DNA of 64,000 bases from Hermatobates lingyangjiaoensis (GCA_026182355.1 JAPFBL010000006.1:8460501-8524500); one strand, 5' to 3'; positions 22,461 to 35,223 are shown, counted from the first letter of the stretch. The notes: a model not told the origin generated them from the letters alone. Translations and numbers: made by a program.

Positions 22461-25400
22461 TTTTATGTGCTTTTAATATAATTATGTAAGCTATGAGGTT
22501 TATAATAGTTTGAGTGATAAATCCTCTGCAATCTGTAGGTTTGACGTTTGTTTGTATCCCATAGGTTTGAATTGTTATATTTTCTTTCCTTGAATGGCTA
22601 TACTTAGAAAGAGTCCTAATAGAAGTAGCAGCACTATGGCGAGGTCAATCATAGGCATAGTCGCCGTATGAAAAAAAGAATATGTTACTAAACTCTTCAA
22701 CCAAATAAAGAAATGGTCGTCCAATAAACCAGTTTAGGACATGGATGATTATTTAAAGAAACTCACTTTTGACCCTCTTACAAGGCATAAAAAATGAAAT
22801 TAATTCATGAAAAGTTCTATTTATCGAATGCTAATGGTACACGATGATCGTGTATCGTGATGAGTAGAAAAAATTAATGATCCAAAATAGCTTTCTAACC
22901 TAGCATTGTCGACGCCTATTACATCAAATCGGTTGGGTAGAGTAAAGAGCGACACTTACTGGTTCTGCGGGAAAGGGAAACTCCATTCAATTCACTGACA
23001 GAACAAAACAGACATTTAAAGAAGACATGCGACTTTCAGAGCATACTCTTATAACTTTTCGCATATACTCTTACAATTTAGTTAACATTTTAGAGTTCAC
23101 TTCAAATCAAACAAACTTCTTGAATACCAAATTACTTAGATATCCTCAAACAATGATCCTCTGGTGAAACACTCCTAGAGGTGGGTACAGTTGTATTAAA
23201 CAATGAGTCAAATGTATTTATAATATAAATAAATCATGTGAATTCCTAGCATTTCTTGTGAAGAAATGATTTTTGTAAGGATGAAAAAAATTACTCCAGG
23301 ATAACATTCCATGAATACAAATCACTGACTCACATAATTAACGTAAATATTCATTACAATCCATTTATTATAAATTAAAATAACAACAAAAAATTTAAAA
23401 AATTACTAATATTAATTTTTTACCTTTTATTTAGCTGTTTGATTCTTGGCATTAAATCATTTAGTTAATCAGTATTTAATAAAGCAAAGCCAAACTTCGT
23501 CTTTTTTTTCTACAAAACTAAAATTTCCACTACGATATCGAGAATGATGGTATTGAGACATACTGAAAATGATGAAATTACTATCATATAAATAAAGATT
23601 AGAAATAAACAAACATTTCCCAACAGAAATATAATGAAAATCAAATTATTTTGTGGTATAAATTAAGCTGCATATTACAAACTTTCAATTTTAGAGTTTT
23701 TAAGCATATTGCTAGGTACCTGTTTTTAGATTACCTTTCTTTAATATATCCTCCTTGAAAAGATTGCTTGATATATTCCAAAACATTTAATATTAAATAA
23801 CTTTTTTTGCAAAAAAATATAATTTTTTCAGAAAAATAATGTTTCTTGAGCCAACAATTTAAAATAAAAGAAAGTGTTTAAACATACATTAGTGATGACA
23901 AAGTTTATTTGAGGTTTTTTTTATGTAGGAAATGATAATACAGAACTTGAAGAGTCAATTATGACATTTCAGCACATGTTTTTTTCTTTATAGTTTTAAG
24001 AAGTTAATTCAGTAACAAAAATTTTTTAATTTCTTACTCAATTTGATTTCTATCATATGTAGTGAAGTGTCTTCACATTTTTTTAAACATATTTTGGATA
24101 TTACATTTCGATTACTCTTTAGATTAATACTAGGCTAAAAGTGGCAGCGTAAAGTTGATAATTATAATAATTTTCTGTGAATCTGAGTTTATTTAATATA
24201 TATCTATTTTTTAAATACGTATTTAAATATTATTGTTGGAAATGGGGTTTAATAAACAAAATTAGAGTTTGACAGGTACATGGTTTCTGGAAATAGTAAT
24301 CAGACTGAAGAATAACTGTGAATAACATATCGTTTATTTCAGTTACACGATACGAATGAATATTAATGAAACGTTACACGATATGAATGAAAGCTGTTGG
24401 AATCTTTTGAAGAAGAAAGTGTTGTTTTGTGTAAATTATTTCGATTACTGGCGGAATACAACAGCTGAATACTGCACAGAATGTTGCGATTCATTTCAGA
24501 ATAATATTCGAGCTGCCTATTTCAGTGAAGGCTGTTTCTTTATACTGTTGAAGCCGTAATTCTATGTTGATCCATTCTGAACCACCCCTTATTGAAGTAG
24601 TAAACCTTTTATTTCTCCTGGTCTGCGTTGCCTTAGAGACAACCCTTCATTCCTTAGCCTAAAAAATAGCTTCAATCACAAAGTGTCCTTCATCCAAATA
24701 ATGATTAATCCAATTAATATTCTACCCATATCTTCAAAACCATGTCAATACAAAAAAGTGTCTCTCTGTAATTACAAGAGTGGAAATAAGTGTTCTTTAA
24801 ATACATCAGATGTAAATATTTAAACATATACTTTTAGAAATAACTCATTCCTTTAAAATTAATCTGAGTCAAATATAGTGTTAAGTTATTTATTCATATT
24901 TGTAATTATTTATATCATTTATATTTATTTACAAAACTTATGTTTACAAACGAGACATGAAGAATAAAATGCTTGGTTACGTATTCATAAAGATTAAATC
25001 ACAAATAAAGGAATGTCCAATGGAAAGAGGATATCTAAATGGTAATACACTTTTAGTATGAGAAAGAGCAGAAAAATACAAATTACTTGAAATGTACATA
25101 TCTATAAAAGTAAAAAAAAAATAATAAAAATATCCATTGAAAATATTAGTCAAGTATTTGATCCGTAATTTACTAATCTACGAATATTCTTAACTATACG
25201 TATAACATTGTGAAAAGTAATATTTGTAAATACATTTCAACAAAGCTCTATTGTTAAAATAAAAAAAGTGTATTATTTCAGAGATACCTGGATCAACTCC
25301 AACAGCAATTAATTCATGAATTACTTGTCAATTAACATAAACTGACCTCTAAAATTTCCATAAATATTATTTTTGATAAAAGTTTTGTGATAAAATAATT

Positions 25401-26397
25401 TTTAAACTATATCAGTCCATTAAAAATATACCATTAACTTTTCCACAGTTTTTTTGGGTGTAAAACAGTTTTTAATATACTCAAAATGTGAACATTAAAC
25501 ACATGTTTTGTAATAAATAAGGTTTTGGCACTTTGTTGTTTCAGTTTTTTAAGTACTCTTTTGATACCATATAATTACTTCGGCATTATCACATTCTTTT
25601 AGTATAATATCCAGTGACAAGATTTCATATTAAACATTTCACAAAGCTACAATAAGTAATCAGAAAAAAGACTAACCATTCAATCATAACATGTGTTCTT
25701 TGCCACAGTCAAATAATTTGGTTTGGATGTTCGATTTTTTTTTTTTTTGTTTATAACATCCAGTGAAAATACTAACTGGTTAAATCAACACCAGAGAAGG
25801 AAATTTTAGAATGTTTGTCAGAGTCAAAAACCCAACGTGTTATTTCACATGTTTATGTGAAATCTTTATATATATATACTTATACTACAATCACAGAAAG
25901 ATAACACATAAGAAAACATAAAAAACGTATAACTATATTTCTATTGCACCATTATTGGATATAAAGGTGTGAGTCGCTCCGAAGACAAACGATGTCTTTG
26001 ATATTTCTCTTTGAAATTCTACCCAACTTATGGTGGGAGATGAGACAACAATAAAGAAAATTTATAAAAAGATATGATCAAAATGTATTATAATGGGGAA
26101 AATGTATTCTTTATCAATAAAGTAAATACTAAAAATTAATAAAAAAGTAACTGAAGAAATTAAAAATAAAGATGTATACACAATTGTTAAAATAAAGAAA
26201 TAAAATCACAAACAATAAGACCTTAATCGTCGGGAGCCCAACTTCGTTGAGGTATTTCAAGTCTCCTGCTACTCAATAATATTAACTATTATGGAGGTTA
26301 ATTCTGCCTGGTATATGACGCATTAAAAATAAATAATAAAACAAGCAACACAAGTTAACTCTTATGAGGAAACGTGGAAACAACTGAATACAGAGGA

Positions 26398-26398
<1 letters not shown>
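22461..26398. other. AT-rich DNA; unassigned patches
   Basis: A moderate-GC patch at 22900-22990 could be read as RVKSDTYWFCGKGKLHS on the plus strand, which hints at a decayed zinc-ribbon or transposase end, but no family can be named. A truncated piece of tail end (GTGTTATTTCACATGTTTAT, then GTGAAATCTTTATATATA) lies at about 25837-25880 and matches 35325-35360. Nothing else is supported. Confidence 0.35.

Positions 26399-26426
<28 letters not shown>
26399..26426. repeat. (TA)n microsatellite
   Basis: Short TA tract, about 350 bases upstream of the Penelope-like pseudogene. Confidence 0.9.
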
Positions 26427-26429
<3 letters not shown>

Positions 26430-26779
26430 CTGTTTGGAATAGATTAGAGAATTAGTGAATGGAATGAATGAAGAAGAAAGATTATTAAAAAAAAAAGATA
26501 CAAAAAAAATTAAACTTATTAATTTTATAATCAGACAGAACTAACACTACACTAATTATGCATCAGATATAATACAACAACTAAATTAAAAATTTACTCT
26601 CGGATTTGTCCGTATACAGACAAGTAACCTCATATCTGCAAAAAAAAAACGCAACTATGATTCGATTATTTAAAGAAAATAAAATGACGTTACAAAAAAA
26701 TATACTAGTAATATAAAACAGTATCTCACTAAAGTTGTATGAAGTAGTAAAGATAAACAAAATAATAATACCTGAGACC

Positions 26780-28700
26780 TGTCGTAAGTTTCAATAACAG
26801 TCCAACCTATGAAGCCGCCAAATTTCTCTCCGATATCCTATCACAATTGTTGTAAAAAAATAAAACATCAAAGATTCGTTTCACTTTTACCATATCATTA
26901 ATAATCATAATATCTCTCCATAATATTAAAAATCATAAAATCCTGGCTTCACTAGATGTTGCCTCATCATTTTTCGAAGTCCCATCACAAACCGTAAAAC
27001 AATAGCAAATGAAAACTAGTATAACTTAAGCCATCACACACAAATCACAAAAACAAATTTTTTTACAGCTATTCATGAAAAAGAGGTTTTTTCCAGAACA
27101 CAGAGTAAACTTATGAAATGGCCTCTGGGATTGCAATGGCAGTCCCATTGCACCCATACTAGCTGACATAGTGATGAGCCAAATTTTAGACGAAGCCATT
27201 CAATTACTACTTTTTCAGTTACCCTTTATTAATAACTTAGTTGAAAACATTTATCTTGCCATACCAGAGAAGATCTAAGGTACTATACTAAACCATTTCA
27301 ATAGCATATACCCGAAAACTGTCTTCAAGAAGGAGAAATCAAATGGGGGATTCCTTTCTTAGATATGTTAAAAATTCATAACATATCGTATATACAATAA
27401 TCGTATATAGGTGGATAAATTACTACAAAAGCGACAGGACCTAAATTACAAATCATACTACTCAATCAATAAAAAACTGGAAGATACTGGAAGATAGTTT
27501 TAAAAGATACAGCACTCAATCTGAGTGATCCAGTTTTCTGAGTGATTTCATATAAAAAATAGAAACATAATGAAAACAATATTATAAATAATAATTTTCC
27601 CAAAGACCTAGTTAAGAATTACGGCGCTCAGTCCCAAATCACACACTAGTCGAAATTACGCAATTAACGACCAAAAACAACTAAATATAACCAGAATGAT
27701 AGACTCAAATATTCACACAATTACAAACACAATAAACATAAAAAAAATTAGGTACAGACTCTCAACGAAACCAATATAAACCTAGTCCCAGACAATTCTA
27801 AATATTTATGCCTTATTTAGGCATAGATTCCCTAAATTTAGTTTAGAATTAAACAAAACATTAAAAAATAATTTAAAGTGTAATATCCCACAAAACAACA
27901 AAATACTAAACAAGTTATTTTTTTCCAAACTCACATTCCTCTCCTATAAAGAGCAATATAATAAATGAAATTAAATGCAACAATGTGACATTAAATATGT
28001 AGAGAAAACAAACCAATGTCTTGCTAAAAGTAAATCTGGAATAAATCTAAATTTATGGACAGAAAATAACATATGTTTTAGCAAATAACGCTAATCTACT
28101 AAAACACAAATTTGGTTTTGAAAATTCTACCATTGTTTTTAGTGAATGATATATACGGTGAAGGCTAATAAAAGATATAATTCACATAGAAAAAAACTTC
28201 CTACATCCGCAACTGTAAAACAGATATAGAAAAATTTAAGCACTTTTATAGGAATATTTTTTCTTAATCTAGTGCAAAATTACCACTGACAAAACTTCAA
28301 GAAAGTGCTCAATGTGTCAATAATTGATCACACTGAGAATCGTAATATTCAAATGTGGAAACCTTACTACAATGCAACCTCCAATCAACAAACCCATTTT
28401 AGCAATACGTATAAACACGGTGATTAAAGGAATGTAGTTATGAAACCAACATCTAGTATTAAAACCAATTACTGGTATATTAACATAAATGGAAATAAAA
28501 ACTATACATCTAATAAAAAAAGATACATCTTCAATTCCCAGGTAAACAAATTATTAATATCTTTACTTTTAAGATGAAAGAGCAACCGTTGTCAATGCCA
28601 TAAGTGCATATTTCTTTAAAATTTTAATTGAAAATAGTAGGGTTTATTTAAATACATGTTCTAGCTCTGAAGAAGATGTAAATATTCGTCGAAACGAGGG
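26780..28700 (+). pseudogene. Penelope-like element A: reverse-transcriptase pseudogene with 3' tail
   Basis: Several frames together give the conserved Penelope-like reverse-transcriptase order. NSPTYEAAKFLSDILSQLL is at about 26795-26852. SLDVASSFFEVPSQTV at 26949-26996 is the first catalytic-Asp region, usually SFDVVSLFTNVP. GSPIAPILADIVM is at 27139-27177. LVENIYLAIP at about 27237-27266 stands where the YVDDIF.IWP active site should be, so the DD pair has become EN. LNHFNSIYPKTVFKKEK then precedes IPFLDM. Multiple stops and shifts show it is dead. A GIY-YIG domain is not legible between 27400 and 28600. The 3' end carries the tail module at 28667-28694 (CTGAAGA, unpaired A, GATG...CGTC, GAAACG), tying the module to a coding element. 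Confidence 0.75.
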
Positions 28701-28749
28701 AGGGAAAGATAGGGGAGAGATACATATGTTATTATTGTTATTATGTCTA

Positions 28750-29770
28750 CATTTTACGTTTCTACCCCCCAAAAATATAAGTCATACGAAAGACCAAAAT
28801 AGAAATAGTAGTGTAACTCTAGACATAAAAGTAATAAAAAACAAACTTATTTAACAACCATAGATTTAATGAACACAGTAAAGTGAAAATAAGAATATAA
28901 TTGCGCCTCTTGACTCACCTGAAAGTTGTTTCTACCTCCAAAACATATTAGTTATATGAGAGACCAAAATAGAAATAGTTAAGTAACTTTATACGCAGAG
29001 ATAATAAAACACATACCTACTCATAACATAACATTAAATACCAATAATATTCAAGAAGTGTAATTGTTTCTACCCTCAAATCATTTAGGTCATATGAGAG
29101 ACTAAAATATAAATAGTTATGTAACTCTAGAAATAAATATTATAAAACACATACCTATTCACTACAAACATAAAATATAAATAATATTCAAGAATTGTAC
29201 TTGTTTCTACTCCTAAGATATATAAGTCACATTATAGACCGAAATAGAAATTATTAAATACTGATATAAAGATAATACGTAAGTCATGCCTATTCAACAA
29301 CTATAATTTAATATACATAGTAAAATTACATTTTAATTAAAATTAAATAGAATGTAATCACATACCTGTAATCATCTCAAAAGTGTTTCAATTGTCAAGT
29401 TGTGTGAGTTATATATTAAGTCAGACCATATGTAGATGTGCATCCACAGTCTTGATTATTATAAAATTCTTGTTCTGCTGAAAAACACTCAAAATGGTTT
29501 CCACCCAAGTTATATGTATAACATAGAGAGTAGAAGAGTGGTATTTATGTAAACAGTCATTTGAAAATATAAACACCAATTCTATTCAAGAAGTTTAAGT
29601 TACCTTTGACAGTAGAATTAACATATTAATGCAATCGTACTTCTTCATACACTTTAAATGTTTTTCTCCCTTTAAACAATATTGTTACATAGCGAGTACA
29701 ACAGCAGTTGTGTAAATTAGATTTAAATATCACAAAATACATACCCTCTTAACTAGTGTAAACTACTTTA
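28750..29770 (+). repeat. Decayed tandem repeat array, unit about 140-170 bp
   Basis: A recurring block starts GTTTCTACC, then an A-rich gap, then AAGTCATATGAGAGACC, AAAATAGAAATAGTTA and AACTCTA, and later ACATACCTATTCA. Block starts are at 28758, 28928, 29066, 29203, 29394 and 29497, with a weaker one near 29660. The first four are clear and the rest are eroded, so the array has not been homogenised recently. It follows directly on the Penelope-like tail. Function is unknown; it may be a minor satellite. Confidence 0.8.
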
Positions 29771-31600
29771 AACAGTAGTCGTATAAAAATGTAAGTGTTT
29801 TTATACCATATTTTACACTTCACGTCTTAAATTACATTACGCAGTAGACTTGTAATATATAATATTTGACATGTAATCACCTTTTGTATCTTTATCAGGC
29901 AGTAAACTTGAAATACCTTGATGAAGTCAGGCTGCCAACGATTAAGGTCGGTATTAGCTTGTGTACATGTATCCTTTCGTCTGTACCTGCAACACTACAC
30001 TCATGTTAATACTGACACAACGCTGACGTAAAATAAGGTGGACTCTTTTTCAGTCGTGATTGTGACTAGCCATAATCAATTAATTGTATTGCATTCTTAT
30101 GACAATACATCCTAATTGTCAATCAGTGCCGTAACGAGGGTATATAGCGCTTATGGTGATTGTGCCCCCCTCCGACACGTAATGTAACCCCATAATGACA
30201 AAAAAAATATATGTTAAATATAACGTAACGATTACATTTTTCTAAATGTTATATATTACTTACTATCACTATAAAAATATGTATTTGCATATACAGATGT
30301 GTAGTTATCAAGTTATTTGTATGAATAAATAATTTAAATAACAGAAAATTATTTATATTCTATAACAACAAAATAAAAAATATATGAACCGTAGATAAAT
30401 ATCAAACTAATATAATGAAAACATAAATCAGTTCAGTATATTATAATAAGCAATTTTTATCCTTCTTTTCTTTTCATAGAGACCTATTATATCCCAATAA
30501 TTTTATCCACTGAGAACATATTCTTTTATGATATTACAGATGTATATGTTAATCGCTCTCATTTATGAAAGAGCAAAAATATAAACTCCATCTGATATTT
30601 TTTGATATTCTGATTAGTTATTCTTTCGTCTCATATGAATGAAGGCTAAGAAAATAAAACACAGTCAGGGGTGACAATCGCTGTTGATTCATGAGAAGTA
30701 GAAAATAAACACAAAAAATAGTGTTGAGATATAGTATCAAATGACATTATCTATGAAGAAAAGAAATTGATAATACCTTGGGGTAATACACAGTGCAGTT
30801 TCCGCCATGTTTCTTTGATGAAGAGCTATACCACGACTGGTTGAGACAAGCATGAATTTCAGAGAGTCCAAAAGTTCACTTACGCTGTCTTAGGCTTGCC
30901 ATCCCCACCATAACCTATGGCAACCCGAAATTGTTACCTCTTCAGGGATAAATTAATATGTATTGCTTAATGGTTTAAAACAATAAGGAACAGAGAATAA
31001 TAGCTATAATTTAAATTTAAAATATAACATCTTCTTTTTTAAATTACTTCCAGAAATAATTTATTGCTAAATGATAATAGGATTAGGCTACAGTCATTTG
31101 ATTCTCATAAATAAAATGTACTGATAAAGAAAAAATTTGATTTTGAAAGCTTGATGAATTTAAACGTTTTCAGGTGCTTTAAGCCATTTCGGACATTGGT
31201 TTGGTGATATCTGAGTGCACATGGGTGAGAATGATTCCTACAAGTTTGACATAAAGTTAGGAAACTCCCGTTAAAATCATTCCTCGTTAGAGAAAAAACT
31301 GTCTAGTTTTTGTCAATGTTGAACCATGATAAATGTGATTGATAGTTACTTATGCCAAAAGAGTGACTACTGTTTCCCGTTCTTATAATAAACAACTACC
31401 ATCATCACAATATGGTAGTTTTGTGAAACAATATAAATGAAACAATATAACTGTTACCTTTTATACGAATACAGCCAAATCAATAAAATTCTTATAAACT
31501 CTGTTTAGGTCATCTTGACATCTGCCTGAAATTAGGTTTTAGCGAATTCAATTGATATTAATTAAAGTCAATTATATCAATTTATTATTTTAATTAATGT
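29771..31600. other. AT-rich DNA with one transposon end
   Basis: Apart from the candidate transposon end at 30124, nothing could be supported. No open frame or repeat with a recognisable signature was seen. Confidence 0.4.
30124..30182 (+). mobile_element. Candidate DNA-transposon end (CAGTGCCGTAACGAGGG)
   Basis: CAGTGCCGTAACGAGGGTAT followed by GCGC and a C-rich stretch is characteristic of terminal repeats of a widespread class of hAT-type DNA transposons that begin CAGNG..GTAAC. I could not find the matching opposite end within the next kilobase, so it is a solo or truncated end. Confidence 0.35.
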
Positions 31601-31895
31601 AATAGACAATTATATTATCAAATTTATAAAGAAATAACCAAAATAATTAGAAGTGTAATTAAGTAAGTAAACCAAACCCTCTTTAGATCAAGGAAATCTG
31701 TTCATTTTTGTTGATTAATCAATTTAGTTGATTTTCTTGATCTAAAGAGGGTTTGGTTTACATACTTAATTACATTTCTAATTTGTTTTGTTTATTTCTT
31801 GATAAATTTGATAATATAATTCTTTTGATAGTTGATTAATATAATTCTCTCTTAGATTAATTAAAATATATAAAAAAATCAATTTATTAAAATAA
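31555..31895. mobile_element. Palindromic MITE (fold-back type)
   Basis: The core arms 31609-31697 and 31730-31820 are near-perfect reverse complements, and include the non-AT block CCAAACCCTCTTTAGATCAA. Weaker pairing extends to about 31555 and 31895. The loop is about 32 bases. There is no tail module and no TA microsatellite flank, so it differs from the Penelope-type fold-backs. Target duplication and superfamily are unclear. Confidence 0.75.
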
Positions 31896-32514
31896 ATATG
31901 GTTTTCACTAGGTGGTATTTAATTGAAAGCTATACGAATATGAAATAGTTCAATCCTAATAACATTTCATAAGGCCACCCACGGATTGTAGGTTTTATAT
32001 TTATTATGTTTTGGAAATAATAGTGGTTATATTACAAGCTGGTAATGACAATAGGTAACTAAGTTTGCCTCGAGTTTGTGATGATAACCATATCCTTGTT
32101 CATACAAGCGCCATTGTATTAACTTATGTCCCAATTTAGATTTAGTGGGCAGATAGGGCGTGATTTACGTCAGATCTGTAGTCTCCTTTTGACAAGTACA
32201 AGTATGTTGTTAATGAAACCACTACCTGTGAGAGAGTAACGGGGTCGTTATCACTCTCTAGAAACTCTCCGGTCTACTTACTTGAGTTTAAATTATGTTC
32301 ATTACATTCATCTTATTCAATTCAAATAATTAATTAATGTTTCTAATATTCTATGTTCAACTTCCCTTAATTTATTACACAAAATAAGATCATAGAGCTA
32401 TTATTATACTCAATAAGAATAAACAACTAAAAAATTTAACTAAAAAAAAAAAACAAAAAATAATAACAAATCAAAAATTTAAAAGTAATAATATAAAATT
32501 AAAAATAATAATTA
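31896..32514. other. AT-rich DNA, nothing supported
   Basis: A moderate-GC stretch at 32060-32290 could not be assigned. The A-rich tract at 32430-32510 leads into the degenerate Penelope-like copy. Confidence 0.4.
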
Positions 32515-33145
32515 GCAGTTTCAGTTTCGGCAGGCTTAAAATGATCTTTAAGGAGGCAAATATGTGCTTCTTTTGGAAGCTTTTAAGTTAACACGAAAAT
32601 TAATATCTGGTTTGTTTAAGGACCTGGATACGGAAACAATATAGTTAGTGTGTTAGTTCCACTGAGTTCCACTGTTATTAATATTAAAACTAACCGTACT
32701 AATATCCATCAAACCTCGTATATTCTCTAGAACGCATTACGAGTGTAATCGAAACAATAACATCGATTCCAATAAGTGGAGGAGGTGTGGGCAAGTATGG
32801 AGTAAACATTATTATTCAGAGAGGATTTCAAATAAGAGGCGGGGTTAATAATCGGACAGGTTTGACAACGACATTGTTTATCCCGTGTTGTTTCAATTCT
32901 CTTCTTGTACGGGGCAGAAGGGTAGAAGGTAGGGAAAATAGTCCTGAGGTTAGGTGCTTTATGGTGGGTAATGGATGGGGTTTACTAAAGATGAATGAGG
33001 TTCAGGAGGAAGATGAAAGTATAGGGAAGATCTCCTTAAGAACTGTGTCGAGTCTGTTAGCATTGGGAAAAATGTGGTGGTGAAGAGAGTAAAATCAGTG
33101 AGATACCTCTTAAAAGCAGGCCGGTCAAGTACATTTGATGGCATA
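32515..33145 (-). pseudogene. Penelope-like element B, degenerate C-terminal copy 1
   Basis: The minus strand is a heavily mutated relative of the better-preserved copy at 50711-51316. On the plus strand the shared landmarks in order are GACCTGGATACGGAAACA (32621, compare GACCTGTACACGGAAACA at 50822), GGGTTAATAATCGGACAGGT (32842), and TTCAGGAGGAAGATGAAAGT, ATAGGGAAGA (33001, compare 51238-51266). The 98-residue plus-strand frame here is antisense to the real gene. Many substitutions and deletions rule out function. A second copy follows directly. Confidence 0.7.
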
Positions 33146-33239
33146 GCAAGGCTATTAATTAGAGCAGGGAAATAGCCCTTTATTATACGAGTAAATATCT
33201 ATCTCAGAATTTAATTTTAAATTCTATTCAATCTAAACT

Positions 33240-33695
33240 GAAGAATGAGCTTTTTGGATGCAATTAACTTAACACGGAGGTTAACATTTAGGCCTGTTTT
33301 GTTACCTGGACACGGAAATAATAATTAAATCTGAGTCTGTAGGAGCTTGCATGGGTAGCAACAAAGATTCAGCTTAGTGGTAGCTGAACCCACGTAAAAA
33401 GAATCTCAAAGAGTACAATCTAAAAGATAAACCTAGTTCCAGCAGTACATGTGGTATGAGGATTAATGGGGGTATTCATTTTAACTAATGGAGGGTGTAA
33501 AGTAAGTGGCAGGGTTGATGATCAGACAGGTTTGACTACGACGTCATCTGCATTGCTCTATTCCCCAAGTAGCAAGGGGAATAATAGCAGTAAAGGGAGT
33601 AAAAAATAATCCAAGTTGAGGCGGGTTACGGCAGGAAACAGGTGGGGGGCTTTCTATAGATGAAAGAGTTAGAGGAGGAAGAATTTTTATTTTAT
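33240..33695 (-). pseudogene. Penelope-like element B, degenerate C-terminal copy 2
   Basis: It follows the copy at 32515-33145 in the same orientation. On the plus strand it shares with 50820-51130 the landmarks ACCTGGACACGGAAATAA (33306), CATGGGTAGCAACAAAG (33351), TGAACCCACGTAAAAAGAAT (33386), CAGTACATGTGGTATGAGG (33443), GATGATCAGACAGGTTTGAC (33516) and GACGTCATCTGCATTG (33540). It encodes, on the minus strand, remains of the Cys-rich GIY-YIG endonuclease region. There is no open frame left. Confidence 0.75.
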
Positions 33696-33699
33696 GTTA

Positions 33700-33945
33700 T
33701 TTATTTTTTCCTTTTTGTTATTTTTTTTGTTATTTTATTTATTTTATTAAATTATTTTTTTAGTTTTTTTATTTTTTGTAGGTTAGCAATACTACATATC
33801 ACTTAGGTGTACGTACTGCGTGTTTAGTTGTAGTTTCCCAGCCGAGCAAAGCTCTTATCCTCTCTTTCTTCCGTTGTGAGAAGGACAAAATATTGAAGTG
33901 AGTTTTTTCGTTGTTTCTCCATGTTATTTGTTTAATCTGTTATAC
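33700..33945 (+). repeat. Penelope-type 3' tail in opposite orientation to its neighbour
   Basis: A T-rich stretch (33690-33780) leads to CTCTTATCCTCTCTTTCTTC, GTTGTGAGAAGGAC, AAAATATTGAAGTGAG, TTTTTTCGTTGTTTCTCC and a TA-rich end. It matches the outer arm of the fold-back at 17988-18102 (GAAATATTGAAAAGTGAGTC). Its module stem is degraded. It lies head-to-head with the minus-strand element at 33240-33695, the inverted-terminal arrangement known from Penelope-like elements. Confidence 0.6.
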
Positions 33946-33956
33946 ATATATATAGC

Positions 33957-34128
33957 TCAATGTAGAAAAAGAAACATAGAGAAATTAAAAGCACACACTT
34001 AGAGTCTCTAATTTTTGGTTTGAACCATCTTCAGAAGAGATAAGAGAGGGAAACCAAGTGCATTGGTCAGTATATTTTGTTTCCCTCTAAGTAAGTGTGT
34101 GCTATGTTTCTTTTTCTACATTGAACTA
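33957..34128. repeat. Asymmetric fold-back of tail family X
   Basis: The left arm, about 33957-34060 (minus tail: CTTGGTTTCCCTCTC, CTTCTGAAGATGGTT, AACCAAAAATTAGAGACTC), and the right arm 34076-34128 share their outer ends exactly (TGTAGAAAAAGAAACATAG and its complement). The right arm has lost about 50 internal bases, including the module. The outward polarity is the same as in the other fold-backs. Confidence 0.75.
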
Positions 34129-35191
34129 TATTTGTCCATTTTGGATCGTATTTCCAACGAAAAAGTATATATATATTGTACAATTTTTGTACAAAATTGT
34201 TGTTAATATTTTGAAATTATGTGCTATGGAATGAAATATTCTAATAAACCGTATTCATTCACAATGCTCTAAATAGTTACGTTACGTTATGAGAAATAAT
34301 AACGAGTTTATTTAATTCAATATTTATGTATGTCAAAGCTCTTCAAAATATAAAGAAATATTCTAAACACATTTGTTTGAAAACTCGATGTTAGTTATCT
34401 GGAAAAGGCCTGGTGTTTGCAGTAATCTTAACTGACATAATGTATTCAACAAACCTATTGAGGCCTTCCTTATCGCACCTGCCCACAGAAATTCCTTCCC
34501 AAAAAGGAATATATTACCCTGCTTACAACCCCCTCCATATAAACAAGTCTCTTATCATATGACTTTATTCGCTCTTTATGAAATCTAATTCACTTATTCA
34601 TGCGTTTCTTGAAGCAGCATTGGTTTTCACATTAAAAAATTATTAATACAAATCAATCAATATATCAGAAATACAAGCGATAATTAAAAAAAAAATATGG
34701 ATTTATTAAATACGTTTAACAAATTTTGATATTACTAACAAAAAAAATTTTGTTACTCAAATTTATTTAGAATAAATATTTCAGGAATTCTCCATCATAT
34801 AAATATTTTCTTTCATATTTTGCTAAGAACTGCAAAATATGAAAACCGAATGAATTATTTTAAAGCTTGAATCCCTTGCAAATTATTATGGAAACCGAAT
34901 CAATAGTAACAGACTCTTGAAGTAACTTGTGGATGCGTTCACAGTATCTACACTAAAAGGATTTCAATATATATAAGAAAAATCGAGATAATAAATTTTT
35001 CTATATAGTTTTACAGTAATTTATTCCAGATTTTTTCTTTTTTATTTTGTGTACATCAAAAAGGGAAACTTTCGTCAGTAAAATCAGATTTAACTCTATA
35101 TAGGAACAGAGAAACAATTACATATTTTGATTAAAAGGGTTAAAGGTTTTTATGCTATTTTTATATTGTTTTCTTTACTTTTTAAATTGTT

Positions 35192-35193
<2 letters not shown>

Positions 35194-35223
<30 letters not shown>

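Noticed and set aside
22900..22990. Possible piggyBac-type zinc-ribbon end (SDTYWFCGKGK)
   Set aside because: Cys/His spacing is incomplete and no other transposase motif is readable nearby.
32787..33083. 98-residue plus-strand frame
   Set aside because: It lies antisense within a degenerate minus-strand Penelope-like copy and is not a gene in its own right.
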